Shown here: in pieces, positions 5,375 through 8,202 of the stretch
How positions within the stretch are numbered: the first letter of the stretch is position 1
How the letters are laid out: each line of letters begins with the position of its first letter
From: JBFEUI01 sp041547565
Lineage (GTDB): Bacteria; Pseudomonadota; Gammaproteobacteria; Thiohalomonadales; Thiohalomonadaceae
Length of the DNA stretch: 8,202 nucleotides
Assembly: GCA_041547565.1 (NCBI GenBank)
Contig: JBFEUI010000112.1
Location: forward strand, 1-8,202
Direction: 5' to 3'
Translations under genes and position numbers: made by a program
Notes under the pieces: generated by a model
The model's input: the letters and a program-made list of their open reading frames with translations, nothing else
Told to the model about the DNA's origin: nothing
The model's database searches: none

Positions 5375-5491
5375 ATGACTTTTGATGCGCTGACCATTCT
5401 GGGTCTCATTGTAACAATCTTTCTGGCGGCCTTCGTCATTCGCACCAGCCTCCGCCAGGGCTGCGGCAACAGCCGCATCCGTCAGCAGTAA
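5375..5491 (+). CDS. Small single-pass membrane protein (38 aa), FDxxTIxG type
   Basis: The peptide starts MTFDALTILGLIVT, has one hydrophobic segment (about residues 6-22) and ends in a basic tail rich in Arg and Gln with Cys30, so N-out/C-in topology is expected. It shares FDxxTIxG[IL]xV[ST][VI]xLA with the 32-aa ORF at 2969-3067, with only a one-residue length difference before FD. That similarity between two otherwise isolated ORFs is the main reason to call it real. The ribosome site is weak (AGCGAG about 8 bases upstream). It sits alone on the plus strand between two minus-strand genes and has a candidate extended -10 promoter. Function unknown; an accessory subunit of a membrane complex is one possibility. 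Confidence 0.6.
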   Translation: MTFDALTILGLIVTIFLAAFVIRTSLRQGCGNSRIRQQ

Positions 5492-5519
5492 TCCTGCTCG
5501 GCCTGCTTCTCACCGATTT

Positions 5520-6119
5520 CTAGCTGCCCAGCCTCACCAGCAGCCCCTGGATCCCGTAGCGCCTGGCGATGCCGCTGAACTCGTTGCGGTAGTAACCCAC
5601 CGCGCTCACGCCGTTGGCGATCACATCATAGACACGCCAACCGGCCTCGCTCTGGTAAAACCTGAAATCAATCTGCACCGCAGGCTGATAGCGACTGAAC
5701 ACACGCACTCCCAGCGTCACATCCCCGCGCCGCACGTTGCCCCGCGGCCGCAGATACTGGATCCGTCCATAGCGGTACTGCGCCAGCTGTTCCGCCATGG
5801 CATTTAAAAATCGAGCCTTGAGCATCTCTCTCAGCCGGATACGCTGGTCCGGTGACAGGTGCCGGTTCAACGGACCAGCTGTCCAGTAGGCCATGCGCTC
5901 GAAATCGAAGTAGGGGGCGATCTCCTCTTCCAGGTAGCGCATAAGCTGCGCCGGATTGCGGTTGGTCTTGTGATCGAGATAGCCGGTCAGCATCTCTATC
6001 CCGGAACGCAACACCCGCGCCGGCTCGGACAGTTCCGCCGGTGCACGAGGGTAGCCTGCCGCCTGGGACAACAGCGGAAACAGCACAAACAGCAGGAACA
6101 GACGTCTGAAGGCATGCAT
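5520..6119 (-). CDS. mlaC: MlaC/Ttg2D-type periplasmic phospholipid-binding protein
   Basis: A 199-residue secreted protein of the MlaC family (E. coli MlaC is 211 aa), soluble carriers that shuttle phospholipid between the outer-membrane MlaA complex and the inner-membrane MlaFEDB transporter. Residues 1-20 or 21 form a signal peptide (MHAFRR, hydrophobic core, LLSQA-A). Family features follow: the RNPAQLMRYLEEEIAPYFDFERMA region, then VYDVIANGVSAVGYYRNEF and the closing GIQGLLVRL. The frame extends to 6164, but ATG at 6119 is supported by AGGAG 7 bases upstream and by the signal peptide. No mlaA, mlaD, mlaE or mlaF is adjacent, so it is either a stand-alone paralogue or separated from its operon; the symbol is by family only. 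Confidence 0.85.
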   Translation of the reverse strand: MHAFRRLFLLFVLFPLLSQAAGYPRAPAELSEPARVLRSGIEMLTGYLDHKTNRNPAQLMRYLEEEIAPYFDFERMAYWTAGPLNRHLSPDQRIRLREMLKARFLNAMAEQLAQYRYGRIQYLRPRGNVRRGDVTLGVRVFSRYQPAVQIDFRFYQSEAGWRVYDVIANGVSAVGYYRNEFSGIARRYGIQGLLVRLGS

Positions 6120-6201
6120 CGGTTTACTCCTCTCCTCGATTCCTTTTATGCTTGCCTGAAGCATATCACACAGCCAGAAGACAGACTGACCGAAAGAGAC
6201 G

Positions 6202-6891
6202 ATGCCCTACCCCCCTCCACCGCCACAAAGCGAAACCGAACTGCTAGAGCGCGCCCAGCACCTGGCAGGGCAAACCCTGGCGCAACTGGCAGCCCAGGCC
6301 GCTATTGCGGTACCGCCTGATTTGCGCCGTAACAAGGGGTGGGTCGGACAACTCATCGAACGGCACCTTGGTGCCGATGCCGCCTCACTGGCCGAGCCCG
6401 ATTTCAGGGCACTGGGGGTGGAACTGAAGACCCTGCCAATCGACAGGGGCGGCAACCCGCGCGAATCAACCTATGTCTGCACCACACCACTCGACCGTGG
6501 ACTCTCCTGCCACTGGGAGGAGTCCTGGCTACAGCGCAAGCTGGCACGGGTGCTATGGATCCCGGTTGAGGCCGATCCGGGGATCCCGCTTAGCGCACGG
6601 CGCGTGGGCGCCCCACTGCTGTGGAGCCCGGACAGCAGTGAAGAGGCGTTGCTGCGCCGGGACTGGGAGGAATTGATGGAGATGGTGCAAATGGGCGGGC
6701 TGGAACAACTCAGCGCGAAGATGGGGGAAGTACTGCAGATTCGGCCCAAGGCCGCACACTCCAGAGTACGCTGCAGGGCCATCGGTGATGATGGGCGGCC
6801 CATAGACACCAATCCGCGAGGCTTCTATCTGCGCAGCGGTTTTACCCGTGCCATCCTTAAAAAACACTACGCCGGTGGCCGGCAACCCTGA
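6202..6891 (+). CDS. mutH: DNA mismatch repair endonuclease MutH
   Basis: MutH nicks the unmethylated strand at hemimethylated GATC after activation by MutS-MutL, marking the new strand for repair. At 229 aa it equals the E. coli length. The PD-(D/E)XK active site is intact: D67 in PDFRALG, E74 and K76 in VELKT, each offset -3 from E. coli D70, E77 and K79. NKGWVGQLIE gives K45 and E53, equivalent to E. coli K48 and E56. QRKLARVLWIPVE and NPRGFYLRSGFTRAIL are further family segments. ATG at 6202 follows an AGAGA-type ribosome site. An oddity is the Pro-rich N-terminus (five consecutive Pro). Divergent from the mlaC-type gene across 82 bases and convergent with the PilZ gene. Confidence 0.95.
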   Translation: MPYPPPPPQSETELLERAQHLAGQTLAQLAAQAAIAVPPDLRRNKGWVGQLIERHLGADAASLAEPDFRALGVELKTLPIDRGGNPRESTYVCTTPLDRGLSCHWEESWLQRKLARVLWIPVEADPGIPLSARRVGAPLLWSPDSSEEALLRRDWEELMEMVQMGGLEQLSAKMGEVLQIRPKAAHSRVRCRAIGDDGRPIDTNPRGFYLRSGFTRAILKKHYAGGRQP

Positions 6892-6918
6892 GCGGCAGCG
6901 GGAAACAGCCCCCCGGCA

Positions 6919-7275
6919 CTAGCGCTGATAGTGCACACGAACCCGCCGATCGAGGTAATCCCGGAACAGCGCGGCATCCTCGCCATTGAATTCAACGAAG
7001 CGAAAGCCGATGCGAAACTGGCTGCTACGGCTGTCAAAGATCACGTGAGCGACCTCTGCCAGGCAGCGGATCGCATGCATCCGTTCACCCGACACATCGC
7101 TAACGGAAAACTCCAGGGGAAACCGGTCGCCCACATCTGCGCTGCTGGCAAACAGCACCTGGATACCGCCCAGCGATATATCGTGACTCCACACGCAAAC
7201 ACGCTGTCCGGAAGAGAGTGTGAGCCAAACCTTGCGCCGATCTTTGATACGCGGGTAGCGACGTCGCTCACTCAT
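6919..7275 (-). CDS. PilZ-domain protein, probable c-di-GMP receptor
   Basis: A 118-residue single-domain PilZ protein. The two c-di-GMP-binding motifs are present: R5-x3-R9 in RRRYPR and D32-x-S-x2-G37 in HDISLGG, followed by the beta-barrel ending in FRIGFRFVEFNGED and a terminal helix (ALFRDYLDRRVR). No other domain is fused, so it must act by binding a partner. ATG at 7275 directly precedes SERRRYPR; an in-frame TTG at 7287 would add four residues. Neither has a clear Shine-Dalgarno. It begins 24 bases after the stop of the co-directional coiled-coil membrane gene, so the two are probably one operon. Confidence 0.9.
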   Translation of the reverse strand: MSERRRYPRIKDRRKVWLTLSSGQRVCVWSHDISLGGIQVLFASSADVGDRFPLEFSVSDVSGERMHAIRCLAEVAHVIFDSRSSQFRIGFRFVEFNGEDAALFRDYLDRRVRVHYQR

Positions 7276-7299
7276 ATGCTGCGACAATCAGCAACGCGG

Positions 7300-8202
7300 C
7301 TATTGGTAGTAGTAATCATATTTTTCCAGTAACTGCTTCATAAAATCCCAGGCCTCGTTGTAGGAGAGCCCGCTCTCGTCCGGGATGATGATCTTGACGT
7401 AGAGTTGCTTGGGGTAGCGCTGGTGCAGGCGATCCAGCTGGCGTTCCAACTCTTTGCGGCTTAATGTGCGATAACCTTTATCGCCCTGCGCCTTATAATT
7501 AATCCGGTAGTCATTGTCCAGTTTCTCATAGCGCACCTCCACCACATGCTTGCCCCTGGCAGAGCGCGCGGGCTTGATCAGCTTGTCGTACTTCACCTTG
7601 AGCTGATCGTACTCGCCCTGCAGCACGGCGTACTGGCGTGTCGCCTGTTGTTCATTCTCTTTCAGCCGTGCCAGCTCCTCTGTCTGGGCACTGTGCGCCT
7701 GCTCAAGCGCCGCCAGGCGCTCGCTGGCCGTTGCCAGCTGTGCATCCTGTTCTGACAGGCGCTCCCGTTGCCGCGCCACCCGCCGCTCGAGTGTGTCGGA
7801 CTGTTGCCGGGCCTGTTGCAGCGCGGTTTCCAGCTCACTCTGCTTCTGCTGCAGGCGTGCCAGTTGCCGTTCGCGCTCCGAGAGCAGCTGGCTCTTGAGC
7901 TGATCGGCCTGCGCCGCCTGCATCAGCTGCATGCGCAGCTCCGAGAGCTGGTGCTGGGCCTGGGCCAGCTGCTCCTCGAGCGTAGCATTGGTCTCGCTGG
8001 CCGCGCGCGCCATTGCCGCCGCCTGCCGCTCCGCCTCCATGGTGCTGCGCAGTTCCGCGACCAGTTCCCAGTTACGCAGAATCAATACCACGCTGGCCAG
8101 CATGAAGATCATCACCACGACCATCATGATGTCGGTAAATGAGGGCCAGAAGCTGGCGCTGTCGCTGGCGACATCCGCGTTACTGCGCAGATCGATAAAC
8201 CC
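7300..8202 (-). CDS. Coiled-coil protein with MotB/ExbD-like anchor (5' partial)
   Basis: The frame is open to the window edge, so the start lies outside; 300 residues are visible. No ATG, GTG or TTG occurs before 8127, and starting there would cut into the membrane segment. Visible residues 18-24 read FWPSFTD, leading into a single helix (about 24-43). D24 sits where the proton-carrying Asp of MotB, TolR and ExbD lies. Residues about 45-207 are a long Gln/Glu/Arg/Leu coiled coil. The C-terminal 80 or so (from HVVEVRYEKL), including YPKQLYVKIIIPDESGLSYNEAWDFMKQLL, resemble the ExbD/TolR periplasmic domain. No OmpA-type peptidoglycan motif is seen. It probably forms a stator-like channel with a MotA/TolQ/ExbB-type partner encoded just beyond the edge (inference). 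A PilZ gene follows at 24 bases. Confidence 0.72.
   Translation of the reverse strand, partial: GFIDLRSNADVASDSASFWPSFTDIMMVVVMIFMLASVVLILRNWELVAELRSTMEAERQAAAMARAASETNATLEEQLAQAQHQLSELRMQLMQAAQADQLKSQLLSERERQLARLQQKQSELETALQQARQQSDTLERRVARQRERLSEQDAQLATASERLAALEQAHSAQTEELARLKENEQQATRQYAVLQGEYDQLKVKYDKLIKPARSARGKHVVEVRYEKLDNDYRINYKAQGDKGYRTLSRKELERQLDRLHQRYPKQLYVKIIIPDESGLSYNEAWDFMKQLLEKYDYYYQ

Noticed and set aside
5859..6320. 153-aa plus-strand ORF across the mlaC-type gene and the start of mutH
   Set aside because: It overlaps two confident genes in other frames and has no family resemblance.
7546..8142. Plus-strand ORFs opposite the coiled-coil gene
   Set aside because: Leu/Gln/Arg-rich antisense shadows of the coiled-coil codons.

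Overview
The window reads as a chromosomal segment of a gammaproteobacterium with moderately high GC. MutH is essentially confined to Dam-methylating Gammaproteobacteria, and the MlaC-type protein, the DUF2333 protein and the DksA/TraR zinc-finger protein fit the same group. I cannot name a genus. A free-living, possibly sulfur- or nitrogen-metabolising lineage is only a guess. No phage, transposon, CRISPR, rRNA or tRNA is visible.

Layout. Positions 1-227 hold ten exact copies of a 7-bp tandem repeat, followed by degenerate heptads in the opposite orientation. Positions 228-1334 (minus strand) form a likely operon moaD-moaE-dksA-like. moaC (1423-1902) is divergent from it and is followed by an ankyrin-repeat lipoprotein gene (1965-2672). 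MoaC makes cPMP from the product of MoaA, and MoaD/MoaE then add sulfur to give molybdopterin. moaA and moaB are not in the window.

Positions 2673-3377 look intergenic but are organised. In order they hold a 13-bp-period direct repeat, an IHF-like site, a near-consensus sigma-54 (-24/-12) promoter, a Shine-Dalgarno sequence, a 32-residue membrane-peptide ORF (2969-3067), a GC-rich hairpin region and a strong intrinsic terminator (3233-3270). A Crp/Fnr-family regulator with an altered cysteine set follows (3378-4118), convergent with a DUF2333 membrane-protein gene (4135-5220, minus).

A second small membrane-peptide ORF (5375-5491, 38 aa) shares an FDxxTIxG[IL]xV N-terminal pattern with the first. 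The two seem to be a small paralogous family and are the most unusual content here. The rest is an MlaC-type lipid carrier (minus), mutH (plus), a PilZ-domain gene (minus) and, running off the right edge, a coiled-coil protein with a MotB/ExbD-like membrane anchor (minus). The last two lie in tandem and may form a c-di-GMP-responsive envelope module.
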